Below, one piece after another: positions 18,990 through 27,207 of a stretch of DNA of 64,000 nucleotides. The position numbers and the translations under genes were made by a program. The DNA lies in contig JAQSWY010000015.1 in NCBI GenBank assembly GCA_029266425.1, positions 62,001 to 126,000 on the forward strand, given 5' to 3'. Position 1 is the stretch's first letter. The number at the start of each line of letters is the position of its first letter. Below the pieces are notes generated by a model. The model did no database searches. It was not told where the DNA came from and saw only the letters and a list, made by a program, of their open reading frames with translations. This stretch comes from Xanthobacteraceae bacterium (lineage in GTDB: Bacteria > Pseudomonadota > Alphaproteobacteria > Rhizobiales > Xanthobacteraceae).

Positions 18990-19982
18990 ATGACATTCCG
19001 TTCCCCGCGTGCCGCGTTCGCCGCCGCGCTCCTCAGCGCCGCGACGCTCGGTGCCGCCGCTCTGCCCGCCCAGGCGCAGACCCCGGCACCGGCCACCCCG
19101 CCGGCGGCGAGCGCGCCGGCTCCCGGAACAACTGACGCCGATCCCGTGCTGGCGCGGGTGAATGGCGTCGAGATCAAGAAGTCCGATCTCGAGGTCGCCG
19201 AGGAGGAACTCGGCGGCAGCCTGCCGCCGCAGCTCCAGGGCCCGGCCCGCCAGGAATACGTGCTCGGCTTCCTGATCGACCTCACCGCGCTGGCGCAGGC
19301 CGCCGAGGTGGAAAAGCTCGACCAGTCGCCGGAATTCGCCCAGCAGCTGGCTTTTGCCAAGAAGCGGCTCCTGATGCAGGCGGCGCTCTCCAAGGCCACC
19401 AAGGCAGCGGTGAGCGATGCCGAGCTGAAGAAGACCTATGACGAGGCGCTGAAGCAGCAGAAGCCGGAAGAGGAGGTGCGCGCCCGCCACATCCTGTTCC
19501 GCGTCGAGGATCCGAAGGACGAGAAGGCGTCGGCCGCCGCCGAGGCGAAGGCCAAGGACGTGGAAGCCAAGCTGAAGAAGGGCGAGGATTTCGCCAAGCT
19601 CGCCTCCTCGCTCACCGAGGACCCCTCGGGCAAGGAGAATGGCGGCGATCTCGGCTACTTCACCAAGGACCAGATGGTGCCGGAATTCGCCGACAAGGCG
19701 TTCACGATGAAGCCGGGCGACGTCTCCGCCCCGGTGAAGACGCAGTTCGGCTGGCACGTCATCAAGCTCGAGGACAAGCGCCAGAAGCCGCTGCCGACTT
19801 TCGACGAGGTGAGGCCGCAGATCGAGCAGTTCCTCGCGCAGAAGGCGCAGGCCGAGGCCGTGCAGAAGGTCCGCGACGCCGCCAAGGTCGAGAAGACCGC
19901 CGCCGCGCCGAGCCCGTCCGACCTGCTCCCGAAGACCGACGCGCCGAAGCCCGACGCCCCGGCGGCTGCGCCGAAGCCTTGA
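18990..19982 (+). CDS. Exported parvulin-type peptidyl-prolyl cis-trans isomerase
   Basis: 330 residues from ATG 18990. A signal peptide (MTFRSPRAAFAAALLSAATL..AQAQ) is followed by a Pro/Ala linker. Next come a SurA_N-like helical chaperone region (residues ~50-160), a rotamase domain (EVRARHILFRVEDP, NGGDLGYFTKDQMVPEFADKAF, TQFGWHVIKLED) and an Ala/Pro/Lys tail. It likely helps fold exported and outer-membrane proteins. The secA/parvulin divergent pair is typical of Rhizobiales, though argJ, usually the next gene, is 12 kb away here. Confidence 0.92.
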   Translation: MTFRSPRAAFAAALLSAATLGAAALPAQAQTPAPATPPAASAPAPGTTDADPVLARVNGVEIKKSDLEVAEEELGGSLPPQLQGPARQEYVLGFLIDLTALAQAAEVEKLDQSPEFAQQLAFAKKRLLMQAALSKATKAAVSDAELKKTYDEALKQQKPEEEVRARHILFRVEDPKDEKASAAAEAKAKDVEAKLKKGEDFAKLASSLTEDPSGKENGGDLGYFTKDQMVPEFADKAFTMKPGDVSAPVKTQFGWHVIKLEDKRQKPLPTFDEVRPQIEQFLAQKAQAEAVQKVRDAAKVEKTAAAPSPSDLLPKTDAPKPDAPAAAPKP

Positions 19983-20011
19983 TCGCCTAACTTCCAAACT
20001 AAAGAACCGTC

Positions 20012-20094
20012 GTCATCCCCGGCCTTGTGCCGGGGATCTCGATTCCTGACCGCGCGTCAGAGGCCGAGATGGCCGCCACAAAGCCGACGATGAC
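20012..20094. repeat. Dispersed double-hairpin intergenic repeat, copy 4
   Basis: Starts GTCATCCCCGGCCTTGTG with hairpin CCCCGGC/GCCGGGG, then TCTCGATTCCTGAC, and ends GAGATGGCCGCCACAAAG..GATGAC. The second half is diverged. It lies just 3' of the broken GIY-YIG gene. Confidence 0.75.
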
Positions 20095-20116
20095 GTCATG
20101 AGAGCGGTTTGGTGGC

Positions 20117-20414
20117 TCAGTCGAGCCCGCCAGCCATCTCCTCATAGAGATCGCGCAAGTCGGATTGCCTTCGCCGATCAGGCGCGTCTTCCAGGCGCGT
20201 GGCCATCGTTTCAGGTTCTTTTCGCGCTGCATTGCTTCCATCGCCGTCGCAAACATTTCAACGTGGACGAGTTGCTTGACGTTGTCGCGTTGCGTGAAGC
20301 CCAGAACCAAGCCGGCTCGATGCTCATGCACCCGGCGCGCAAGCCGCCCGGTCAGCTCGCGAGGATGTAGACACAGAAGCGCTTCATTGGGAAATGGTCC
20401 GTTTCACCTGCCAT
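20117..20414 (-). pseudogene. Broken GIY-YIG nuclease family gene
   Basis: Reading the minus strand from an ATG at 20414 gives MKRFCVYILAS, the normal start of a GIY-YIG UPF0213-type protein, then a stop. In the next frame it continues TGRLARRVHEHRAG.., then VHVEMFATAMEAMQREKNLKRWPRAWK, the conserved C-terminal half. The piece that should hold the YIG motif is missing (about ten codons, out of frame). A further single-base loss near 20157 shifts the last segment, which should read LRDLYEEMAGGLD and end at 20117. At least two disabling lesions make this a pseudogene. Confidence 0.8.
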
Positions 20415-20556
20415 GACCAATTGCGGGTCAGGTTGCGAGGCCCGTGTTCCTCAACAACCGGTTAACGCCGAGCTGACATCTCAGCGTTCGGAAACCCTGT
20501 TTATTAACGGGTGGTCTGCCAAACACCACGTGTTCCCCGAAGCTCCCGAAATCCCG

Positions 20557-20964
20557 ATGGAACCGATCCTCTCGACGGCAAAAGTCCTGCTGCAGCGGCG
20601 CGTCGTGAGGTTTCTCATCGTCGGCGTGGCGAGCAGCCTCGCCTATGTCGGCACGATGTCGCTGATGGTCGACGGGCTCGGCCGCGGCATCGTGACCGGC
20701 GCGATCGCCGGCTTCGTCCTCGGCACGCTGGTGTCCTATGTCGGCAACAGCCTGTGGACCTTCGAGGCGGCGATGGACGGGCGCACCTTCACCCGCTTCT
20801 GGATCGTGGTCGGCGCCGGCTTCGTGCTGAACTTGCTGATGGCATCGGGCCTCGCCTTGCTCGGCGTGCATCATCTCCTCGTCAGCCTGGCGATCCTGAT
20901 CACCGTGCCGATCTTCAACTATGCCTGCCACTCGCTGTGGACCTACCGGACGGCAACGGGCTAG
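20557..20964 (+). CDS. GtrA-family membrane protein
   Basis: 135 residues from ATG 20557 (MEPILSTAKVLLQRRVVRFL). Four transmembrane helices and the GtrA signature VRFLIVGVASSLAYVGTMSLM..VSYVGNSLWTFEA..FNYACHSLWTYR (quoted in parts). GtrA proteins are proposed flippases for undecaprenyl-linked sugars in glycan or lipid modification. It is the first gene of a six-gene operon, five bases before the FAD oxidoreductase. Longer in-frame extension upstream to 20413 lacks GtrA similarity and overlaps the GIY-YIG remnant. Confidence 0.88.
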   Translation: MEPILSTAKVLLQRRVVRFLIVGVASSLAYVGTMSLMVDGLGRGIVTGAIAGFVLGTLVSYVGNSLWTFEAAMDGRTFTRFWIVVGAGFVLNLLMASGLALLGVHHLLVSLAILITVPIFNYACHSLWTYRTATG

Positions 20965-20969
20965 GCGAG

Positions 20970-22049
20970 ATGGCAAACGTCGACGCGCTGGTCATTGGCG
21001 GGGGCTTCTTCGGCTGCGAGATCGCGGTCGAGCTGCGCCGCCTCGGCTTCTCGAAGGTGATGCTGTGCGAGCGCGAGCCGGGTCTGCTGCGCCGAGCGTC
21101 CTATGTGAACCAGGCGCGGGTGCATAATGGCTACCATTATCCGCGCTCGCTCTCGACCGCGGAGCGCTCGCGCGCCAATTTCGAGCGCTTCGTCGAAGAT
21201 TACGGCTATGCCGTGCGCACCGACATGGTGAAGCTCTATGCCATTGCCGCGACCTCGCGGGTCAATGCCGCCCAGTACGCGAGCTTCTGCGGCAAGATCG
21301 GGGTGCCGTGCCGCGAGGCACCGGCGCAGCTCGCCCGGCTGTTCGATCCCGATCTCATCGAGGCCTCATTCCTCACCCGGGAACTTGCCTTCGATGCGGT
21401 GGCGCTGGCGCGCACGGCGGCGCAGCGGCTCGCCGATGCCAGGGTCGAGGTGCGGCTGAACGCGCCGGTGAAGCTCGATCCGATCATCTCCGCGACACAG
21501 CCGATCCGCGTCGCCACGCCCGCCGGGGCGATCGAGGCCGGCGTCGTCGTCAATTGCAGCTATGCGGCGCTCGACGAGGTCGGCGTGCCGGTGAGGGCCC
21601 GGATCAAGCGGGAGCTCGCCGAGATGCTGCTGATCCCGCCGCCGCGCGACATCGCGGATGTCGGCATCACCGTGATGGACGGTCCGTTCTTCTCCACCAT
21701 GCCGTTTCCGGCGGCTCGGCTGCATTCGCTCAGCCACGTGCGCTACACGCCGCACGAAGCCTGGACCGAGCCGGGCCGCGGCCATGCTCCGCCCGTGCGC
21801 AGCAATGGCGAGGCCATGCTGCGCGACGCGGCGCGCTTCCTGCCCGTGCTGGCGAAGGTCGAGCCGGTACGCTCCATCTTCGAGATCAAGACGGTGCTGA
21901 TGCGCAACGAAGACGATGACGGCCGGCCGATCCTCGCCGAGACCTGCGCGGAATCCCCCCGCATCCTCAGCGTCATGGGATCGAAGATCGACAACATCTA
22001 TGACGTGTTGGAAACGCTGCGCGCGCACGACTGGAAGGAGCACGTATGA
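20970..22049 (+). CDS. FAD-dependent oxidoreductase (DAO fold)
   Basis: 359 residues. The N-terminal dinucleotide fold VDALVIGGGFFGCEIAVELRR has GxGxxG as GGGFFG, and the DAO-family stretch YVNQARVHNGYHYPRS follows. The C-terminus (SPRILSVMGSKIDNIYDVLE) resembles the second FAD-contact segment of glycine/D-amino-acid oxidase-like enzymes. No signal peptide, so probably cytoplasmic. The stop overlaps the next start (ATGA, 22046-22049). Being between GtrA and a GtrB-like gene, it may oxidise or deaminate a sugar or sugar-lipid, but the substrate is unknown. Confidence 0.85.
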   Translation: MANVDALVIGGGFFGCEIAVELRRLGFSKVMLCEREPGLLRRASYVNQARVHNGYHYPRSLSTAERSRANFERFVEDYGYAVRTDMVKLYAIAATSRVNAAQYASFCGKIGVPCREAPAQLARLFDPDLIEASFLTRELAFDAVALARTAAQRLADARVEVRLNAPVKLDPIISATQPIRVATPAGAIEAGVVVNCSYAALDEVGVPVRARIKRELAEMLLIPPPRDIADVGITVMDGPFFSTMPFPAARLHSLSHVRYTPHEAWTEPGRGHAPPVRSNGEAMLRDAARFLPVLAKVEPVRSIFEIKTVLMRNEDDDGRPILAETCAESPRILSVMGSKIDNIYDVLETLRAHDWKEHV

Positions 22050-23053
22050 GGAGCGGACGCCTGTCCTCGGTCTCGCTGATCGTGCTGGTGAAGGAGGCGC
22101 TGCCGGACCGGGCGCTGCTCGACCGGCTGCTCGCGGTGCTCGGCACGAACTTCACCGATGTCGAGACCATCTTCGTCGCCGACGGCTCGACCGCGGCGGT
22201 GCGCGACCTGAAGGGCTTCGTCGCCACCGTCCCCGACGCCACCTGCCTGGTGCTCGTCGAGTGGCTGGACAGCGAGGCTGCGAGTCTGGTTGGCATGGAG
22301 AATGCGGTGTGCGACCACGTGCTGCTGCTCTCGCTCACCGAGGCTGCGGTCGCGGCGGTGCCGGAGGCGATCGAGCGGATCCGCGCCGGCTATGATGCGG
22401 TGTTCGACCATGCGGTCGCGGTGCACGACACCGTCATCCACCGCGCCGCCTACGATCTTCTGTCCTCCATGACGGGTGCCGCGCTGAAGCCGTCGCCGGT
22501 CGAGCTTGGGCTCATGCAGCGCGAGGCGGCGCTCTATCTGCTCTCCAAGCAGAATGCCGAGGTGCTGCTGAAGGCGCGCACCTGCGGGCCGGGATTCGCC
22601 GCGACCGAGGTTGCGCTCGCCGAGGCCTCGCCCGAGCCGGAGAATGCGTCCTCGGTGCGGGCGCGCGCCGGCAAGGCGCTGCGGCTCGCCATCAGCCTCG
22701 GCGCGGCGCCGGTGCGCCTGCTCGGCCTCGCCGCCATGCTGGCGAGCGCGCTGTCGCTCGTCTACGCCGCCTATGTCGTGCTGGTCTTCCTCTTCAAGCC
22801 CGATGTCGAGGCCGGATGGACCACGCTGTCGCTGCAGATGGCGGGGATGATGTTCCTGTTCTCGCTGATGTTTTGGCTGCTGTCGGAATATGTGGTGCAG
22901 ATCCACGCCGCGACCGGCGGACGGCGCCGGCGCACCGTGGTGCGGGAGTTGCGCAGCGAGATGACGGCACGTTCCGGCCGGCTGAACGTTGTCGACGAGA
23001 CCGGCGCGTTCCGACTTGGCGCGCCGGAAGCGGCAACCACGGGAGGCGATTGA
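22046..23053 (+). CDS. GtrB-like membrane glycosyltransferase, degenerate GT-A domain
   Basis: 335 residues. The N-terminal ~200 residues have a GT-A-like start (SLIVLVKEALPDRALLDRLLAVL..IFVADGSTAAV) but no clear DxD motif. Residues ~215-285 form two transmembrane helices (LLGLAAMLASALSLVYAAYV; MAGMMFLFSLMFWLL). They are followed by SEYVVQIHAATGGRRRRTVV, the position and pattern of the EYLGRIYxE..RPxY tail of GtrB/polyprenyl-phosphate glycosyltransferases. It probably pairs with the GtrA protein. Whether it is catalytically competent is uncertain because the donor-binding motif is not recognisable. Confidence 0.7.
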   Translation: MRSGRLSSVSLIVLVKEALPDRALLDRLLAVLGTNFTDVETIFVADGSTAAVRDLKGFVATVPDATCLVLVEWLDSEAASLVGMENAVCDHVLLLSLTEAAVAAVPEAIERIRAGYDAVFDHAVAVHDTVIHRAAYDLLSSMTGAALKPSPVELGLMQREAALYLLSKQNAEVLLKARTCGPGFAATEVALAEASPEPENASSVRARAGKALRLAISLGAAPVRLLGLAAMLASALSLVYAAYVVLVFLFKPDVEAGWTTLSLQMAGMMFLFSLMFWLLSEYVVQIHAATGGRRRRTVVRELRSEMTARSGRLNVVDETGAFRLGAPEAATTGGD

Positions 23054-23054
23054 C

Positions 23055-23852
23055 ATGATCACGGCCCTGATCGGTCACACCGGCTTCGTCGGCTCCAATC
23101 TCGACGCGGAGACGGTGTTCGACGAACGCTACAACAGCCGTAACATCAACGAGATGGCGGGGCGCTCCTTCGACCTTGTGGTCTGCGCCGGGGTCTCCGC
23201 GGTGAAATGGAAGGCGAACCGCGAGCCCGAAGCGGACCGCGCCGGCATCAAGGTGCTGACCGATGCGCTTGGCGCGGCGTCTATCGGCGAGCTCATCCTG
23301 ATTTCGACCATCGACGTCTATCCCGATCCGGCGGCGGGCGGCGACGAGGCAACCATCATCGATCCGGCGGCGAACCACGCCTATGGCCGCCATCGCTACG
23401 AGCTGGAGGAGTGGGTCAAGGCCAGCTTCCCGCTGGTGCGCATCGTGCGCCTGCCGGCGCTGTTCGGCCCGGGATTGCGCAAGAACGCCCTCTACGACCT
23501 GCTGCACCACAACCAGACCGAACTCATCAACCCGGCCGGACTGTTCCAGTGGTACCCGGTCTCGCGGCTGTGGGCCGATATATCCACCACGCGGCGCGTC
23601 GATTTGCGGGTGATGAACCTGTTCACTGAGCCGGTGCGGATGCGCGAGATCATCGCCCACAATTTCCCCGGCGTCGCGGTCGGCGAAGAAAAGCATCCGG
23701 CGCCGGAATACCGGGTCGGCACGCGGCATGCCGCGGCGTTTGGCGGAGAGGGCGCCTTCATCATGTCGAAGCAGAAATGCCTCGACACCATTTCCGGCTT
23801 CGTCGCGGACGAGCGCGGCATCGCGGCGGTGAAAGCCGGGGCGACGTCGTGA
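23055..23852 (+). CDS. Short NAD-dependent epimerase/dehydratase family protein
   Basis: 265 residues starting MITALIGHTGFVGSNL, a Rossmann GxxGxxG (residues 7-13). Core SDR features follow: LVVCAGVSA, LILISTIDVYPDP, and a YxxxR at Tyr110/Arg114 (YGRHR) where extended SDRs have YxxxK. Then comes VRIVRLPALFGPGLRKN. It is shorter than typical sugar-nucleotide epimerases (~310-340). The start is one base after the previous stop, and its TGA overlaps the GTG of the next gene. It likely modifies a nucleotide sugar for this operon. Confidence 0.8.
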   Translation: MITALIGHTGFVGSNLDAETVFDERYNSRNINEMAGRSFDLVVCAGVSAVKWKANREPEADRAGIKVLTDALGAASIGELILISTIDVYPDPAAGGDEATIIDPAANHAYGRHRYELEEWVKASFPLVRIVRLPALFGPGLRKNALYDLLHHNQTELINPAGLFQWYPVSRLWADISTTRRVDLRVMNLFTEPVRMREIIAHNFPGVAVGEEKHPAPEYRVGTRHAAAFGGEGAFIMSKQKCLDTISGFVADERGIAAVKAGATS

Positions 23853-24691
23853 GGGGAATTGCGATCTCGAACATCGTGCTGCCGGACGGCGTCGGCGATA
23901 TCGCCGCCTGCGCGGCATTCCGCCGGCTGGGCTATGGCGGCATCGAGCTGGCGCCGGGCAAATCGGTGACGGGCTGGCCGGTGGCGCCGGCGGGCCTGGC
24001 CGAAACGCGGACGAGGATCGAAGGCGAGGGGCTTGCCGTCGTCGCCCTGCAGGCCATCCTGTTCGGCATCACCGGTGTTGCCCTGTTCGGCCCGCAGGAG
24101 GCGCGTGCGCGTCTCTACGATCATCTGGCAATGGTGGCGCGGTTCGCCGGTGCACTGGGCGCACGAGCCTGCGTGTTCGGGGCGCCTGGCGTGCGCGATC
24201 CGGGCGACCTGGCGGCGGACGCCGCGTTCCGTATCGCCGCGGACTTCTTCGGCGGCCTCGCTCCGGCGTTCGAGCGGGAGGGCACCACGCTCGCCTTCGA
24301 GGCCAATGCGCCGGCCTATGGCTGCAAATTCGGCACCACGACCCGCGAGGCGCTGGAGCTCGTCAGGTCAGTCGACCATGCGGGCTTCCGGCTGCAGATC
24401 GACACCGGCACGATCTTCCTCAACCAGGAAGACCCGGACGTGATCGTCGAGGCGGCGCCCTATGCCAGCCATTTCCATGTCAGCGAGCCGCAGCTCGCGG
24501 TGCTGGGCTCGTCCGGCGTCGACCATGGTCCGCTCGCAGAGGCACTCGGCGTCTCCGCCTATCAAGGGTGGATCTCCGCCGAGATGAAGGCGAACGAGCA
24601 CTGGGAAGGCGCGGCCGCGGGCGCGGCCGAGTTGCTCTCCGAACTTTATATGCCGTCCGCCGTGCTGGGCGCTGGGGCCGACCTTCTATGA
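23849..24691 (+). CDS. TIM-barrel sugar isomerase/epimerase family protein
   Basis: 280 residues from GTG 23849, which overlaps the preceding stop (GTGA). It fits the xylose isomerase-like TIM barrel family (AP_endonuc_2): MRGIAISNIVLPDG, GGIELAPG, LAFEANAPAYGCKFGTT, LQIDTGTIFL, SHFHVSEPQ and ISAEMKAN. These place the metal-binding Glu, Asp, His and Glu in their usual order. Expected to be a divalent-metal sugar or sugar-acid isomerase/epimerase. The stop overlaps the next start (ATGA), which indicates tight coupling in the glycan operon. Confidence 0.8.
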   Translation: MRGIAISNIVLPDGVGDIAACAAFRRLGYGGIELAPGKSVTGWPVAPAGLAETRTRIEGEGLAVVALQAILFGITGVALFGPQEARARLYDHLAMVARFAGALGARACVFGAPGVRDPGDLAADAAFRIAADFFGGLAPAFEREGTTLAFEANAPAYGCKFGTTTREALELVRSVDHAGFRLQIDTGTIFLNQEDPDVIVEAAPYASHFHVSEPQLAVLGSSGVDHGPLAEALGVSAYQGWISAEMKANEHWEGAAAGAAELLSELYMPSAVLGAGADLL

Positions 24692-25476
24692 GCATCGACA
24701 CTCCCGGCCGTGCCGTCCCGGCGCACCGCTCTGATATTTTGCTGCCGAAGCAGCACCGCCATGTGCTGGTGATCCCGGTGATCAATGAGGGCGAGCGCAT
24801 CCGCCGCCAGCTCCGGCAGATCGCCGAGTTGTCGCCCGGCTGCGACATCGTCATCGCCGATGGCGGCTCGACCGATGGCTCGCTCGATTTGGAGTTCCTG
24901 CGCTCTGTCGGGGTGCGCGCGCTCCTGACCAAGACCGCGCCGGGCAAACTGAGCGCGCAACTGCGCGTCGCCTATGCCTTCGCGCTCGACGAGGGCTATG
25001 AGGGCGTCGTCACCGTCGACGGCAACGGCAAGGACGGCATGGAGGCCATCCCGCTGTTCCTCGCCAAGCTCGACGAGAGCTATGACTATGTGCAGGGCTC
25101 GCGCTATGTCGCGGGCGGCATTGCCGAAAACACGCCGAGGGACCGTCATTTGGCCGGCCGGCTGCTCCACGCCCCGGTGCTGAGCCTCGCCGCCGGGCAT
25201 TGGTACACCGACACGACCAACGGCTTTCGCGCCTATTCGGCGCGCTATCTCACCGATCCGCGCGTCGCGCCGTTCCGCGACGTGTTCATGCGTTATGAGC
25301 TCTTGTTCTACCTCACCGTGCGCGCGGCACGGCTGGGGCTGCGCACCACCGAGGTCCCGGTCGCCCGCCGCTATCCGAGGGACGAGGCGACGCCGACCAA
25401 GATCAGCGGCATGCGCGGGCGGGTGGATATGCTCGGGCAGCTGTTTGCTGCGGCGACGGGGCGGTTCAATCCGTGA
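24688..25476 (+). CDS. Family 2 glycosyltransferase (DPM1-like, soluble)
   Basis: 262 residues from ATG 24688. GT-A fold: HVLVIPVINEGERIRRQL, IVIADGGSTDGSLD, then VTVDGNGKDG in the DxD position, and YVQGSRYVAGG. It resembles dolichyl/polyprenyl-phosphate mannosyltransferases but has no transmembrane helices. Last gene of the six-gene operon starting at 20557, and probably transfers the sugar made by the operon onto a lipid carrier or acceptor. A repeat element and a convergent GNAT gene follow. Confidence 0.85.
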   Translation: MSIDTPGRAVPAHRSDILLPKQHRHVLVIPVINEGERIRRQLRQIAELSPGCDIVIADGGSTDGSLDLEFLRSVGVRALLTKTAPGKLSAQLRVAYAFALDEGYEGVVTVDGNGKDGMEAIPLFLAKLDESYDYVQGSRYVAGGIAENTPRDRHLAGRLLHAPVLSLAAGHWYTDTTNGFRAYSARYLTDPRVAPFRDVFMRYELLFYLTVRAARLGLRTTEVPVARRYPRDEATPTKISGMRGRVDMLGQLFAAATGRFNP

Positions 25477-25493
25477 TCCGTTCCCAGTAAGAC

Positions 25494-25574
25494 GTCATCC
25501 CGGACGGCCGCGAGGCCGATCCGGGATCGCGAAAACATCGGAGAGCGATCCCGGCTCGCTACGGCCGGGATGAC
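25494..25574. repeat. Dispersed double-hairpin repeat, variant copy 5
   Basis: Begins GTCATCCCGGACGGCCGCGAG, continues GCCGATCCGGGATCGCG, and ends with AGCGATCCCGGCTCGCT and CGGCCGGGATGAC. It has the same GTCAT..ATGAC boundaries as the other copies but a different core. It is located between the glycan operon end and the GNAT gene. Confidence 0.7.
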
Positions 25575-25586
25575 GTGGGGGCAATA

Positions 25587-26165
25587 TCACGCCGCCAGCT
25601 TCAGATCGGAGGCGAAGCGCTTCTCCATACCCATGGCGACGAAGATCAGCCCGCCGTCGAGCGCGCCGAACACCGCGCCCTGGCGGCGCCAGCCGCGCTC
25701 GGCGAAGAAGCCTTCGGCCGCCAGCGTCGCCGCCACCCGGGCGCGGGCGAAGCCTTGCGCGCGCAGGTCTGAATCGAGGCGCTCGAGCAGCGTCGAGCCG
25801 ATGCCGTAGCGAATGAAGAGCGGGTGCACGAACACGCCGTGGACGTGCGGCACATCGACCGCGCCGGCGGTGGTCGGCATCTCGATCTCGCTGCCCATGA
25901 AACTCGGCTCGCGCATCGACCAGCCGCCGCAGGCGACCGCCTCGCCCTCGATCTCGGCGATGAAGAAGGTGCCGTCCGCCACCAGCTCCTCGTCGAAGGC
26001 GCCGATGCGCGGGATGAGCGATTCGATCACCTCCTCGCCGTGCAGGCGGCGGGCAGAGCCGCGCAGCGACGCGGCCTGAAGGCGGCGAATATCGGCAAGA
26101 TCCGACGGATTGGCTCGACGGATGCGCAGAATGGCCGCGGTAGGGATCGATTGGGTCGCCGGCAT
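25587..26165 (-). CDS. GNAT family N-acetyltransferase
   Basis: 192 residues from the ATG at 26165 (MPATQSIPTAAILRIRRANPSDLADIRRLQ). GNAT motifs: AEIEGEAVACGGWS strand, the acetyl-CoA loop VHPLFIRYGIGSTLLERLDSD (R/Q-x-x-G-x-G/A as RYGIGS) and a C-terminal ARVAATLAAEGFFAERGW helix-strand. The acceptor is unknown. A 19-residue upstream extension to 26222 is not conserved in character. It converges on the glycan operon. Confidence 0.85.
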   Translation of the reverse strand: MPATQSIPTAAILRIRRANPSDLADIRRLQAASLRGSARRLHGEEVIESLIPRIGAFDEELVADGTFFIAEIEGEAVACGGWSMREPSFMGSEIEMPTTAGAVDVPHVHGVFVHPLFIRYGIGSTLLERLDSDLRAQGFARARVAATLAAEGFFAERGWRRQGAVFGALDGGLIFVAMGMEKRFASDLKLAA

Positions 26166-26463
26166 CTTGTTCGTCTCCGTCTGGCGGAGGCCCCGCGGGG
26201 GCACCCTCTGCTCACTGGGCACAGTGCGAACCAGAGCTCTCTCTCTCTCCGGAGGGAAAGGGTTCAGGAATCACACCATCTTGTCGTCAAGCTAGGCACG
26301 CTCCCAGAAATCGAGGCTGAACGTGGCATTCACCGGGCATTCATCCGGCGAGCGCGCGTCAGCCCATCACACCTTCGTTGATTACCGTGACGGCCATCAC
26401 ATCCGCGTTGTGCCGCAGGATGGGTGTGTTGCCGGTTGTCCTGCACGCGATTAGAACCGCGCC

Positions 26464-27198
26464 ATGGCGCTCTTGGATCTCGCGAACCCGACCCGCTTCC
26501 TCGCCCTTTCCGGGCGGGTGCTGCCGTGGCTCGCGACGGCCAGCGTCGTCGTGCTGGCGATCGGCTTCGTGCTCGCCTTCCGCGCCCCGGCCGACTACCA
26601 GCAGGGCGAGACGGTGCGGATCATGTACATCCATGTGCCGTTCGCCTGGCTCGCCATGCTCGGCTACACCGCCCTCGCGCTCTCCGCGCTCGGCATATTG
26701 GTCTGGCGGCATCCACTCGCCGATGTCGCGCACAAGGCGATGGCGCCGATCGGCGCAGTGTTCGCCTTCCTGTGCCTCTTCACCGGTTCGCTGTGGGGGC
26801 GGCCGATGTGGGGCACCTATTGGGTGTGGGACGCCCGGCTGACCTCGATGCTGGTGCTGCTGCTGCTTTATCTCGGCCTTCTCGCGCTGCGCTCGGCGGT
26901 CGAGGATCCGAACCAGGCCGGACGCGCCGCGGCGGTGCTGACCCTGGTCGGCTTCGTCAATGTGCCGATCGTGAAGTTCTCGGTCGATTGGTGGAACACG
27001 CTGCACCAGCCCGCCTCGGTGTTCCGGGTCGGCGGGCCGAGCATCGATCCGAGCCTGCTCTGGCCGCTGCTGCTGACCGCGACCGGCTTCACCCTCTTGA
27101 TGCTCACGCTGCACCTGATGGCGATGCGCAATGAGATACTGCGCCGGCGGCTCCGCTCGCTCGAAGCCAGGGCCGCGGCCGAAGCCGCGTTTGCGTGA
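26464..27198 (+). CDS. ccmC: Heme exporter protein CcmC
   Basis: 244 residues with six transmembrane helices and the tryptophan-rich motif WGTYWVWDARLTS of the heme-handling protein family. Two conserved His are visible (IHVPFAWLAM; WWNTLHQPASVF). CcmC delivers heme to CcmE in cytochrome c maturation system I. It heads ccmC-ccmD-ccmG. ccmA and ccmB, which often precede it, are not adjacent. The 298 bases upstream (26166-26463) hold no recognisable gene. Confidence 0.95.
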   Translation: MALLDLANPTRFLALSGRVLPWLATASVVVLAIGFVLAFRAPADYQQGETVRIMYIHVPFAWLAMLGYTALALSALGILVWRHPLADVAHKAMAPIGAVFAFLCLFTGSLWGRPMWGTYWVWDARLTSMLVLLLLYLGLLALRSAVEDPNQAGRAAAVLTLVGFVNVPIVKFSVDWWNTLHQPASVFRVGGPSIDPSLLWPLLLTATGFTLLMLTLHLMAMRNEILRRRLRSLEARAAAEAAFA

Positions 27199-27207
27199 GT
27201 TGACGCG

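Noticed and set aside
15586..18993. 1135-codon open frame antisense to secA
   Set aside because: secA is unmistakable on the minus strand with Walker, DEAD and zinc motifs; the antisense frame has only Leu/Val/His/Asp-rich translation of reversed codons.
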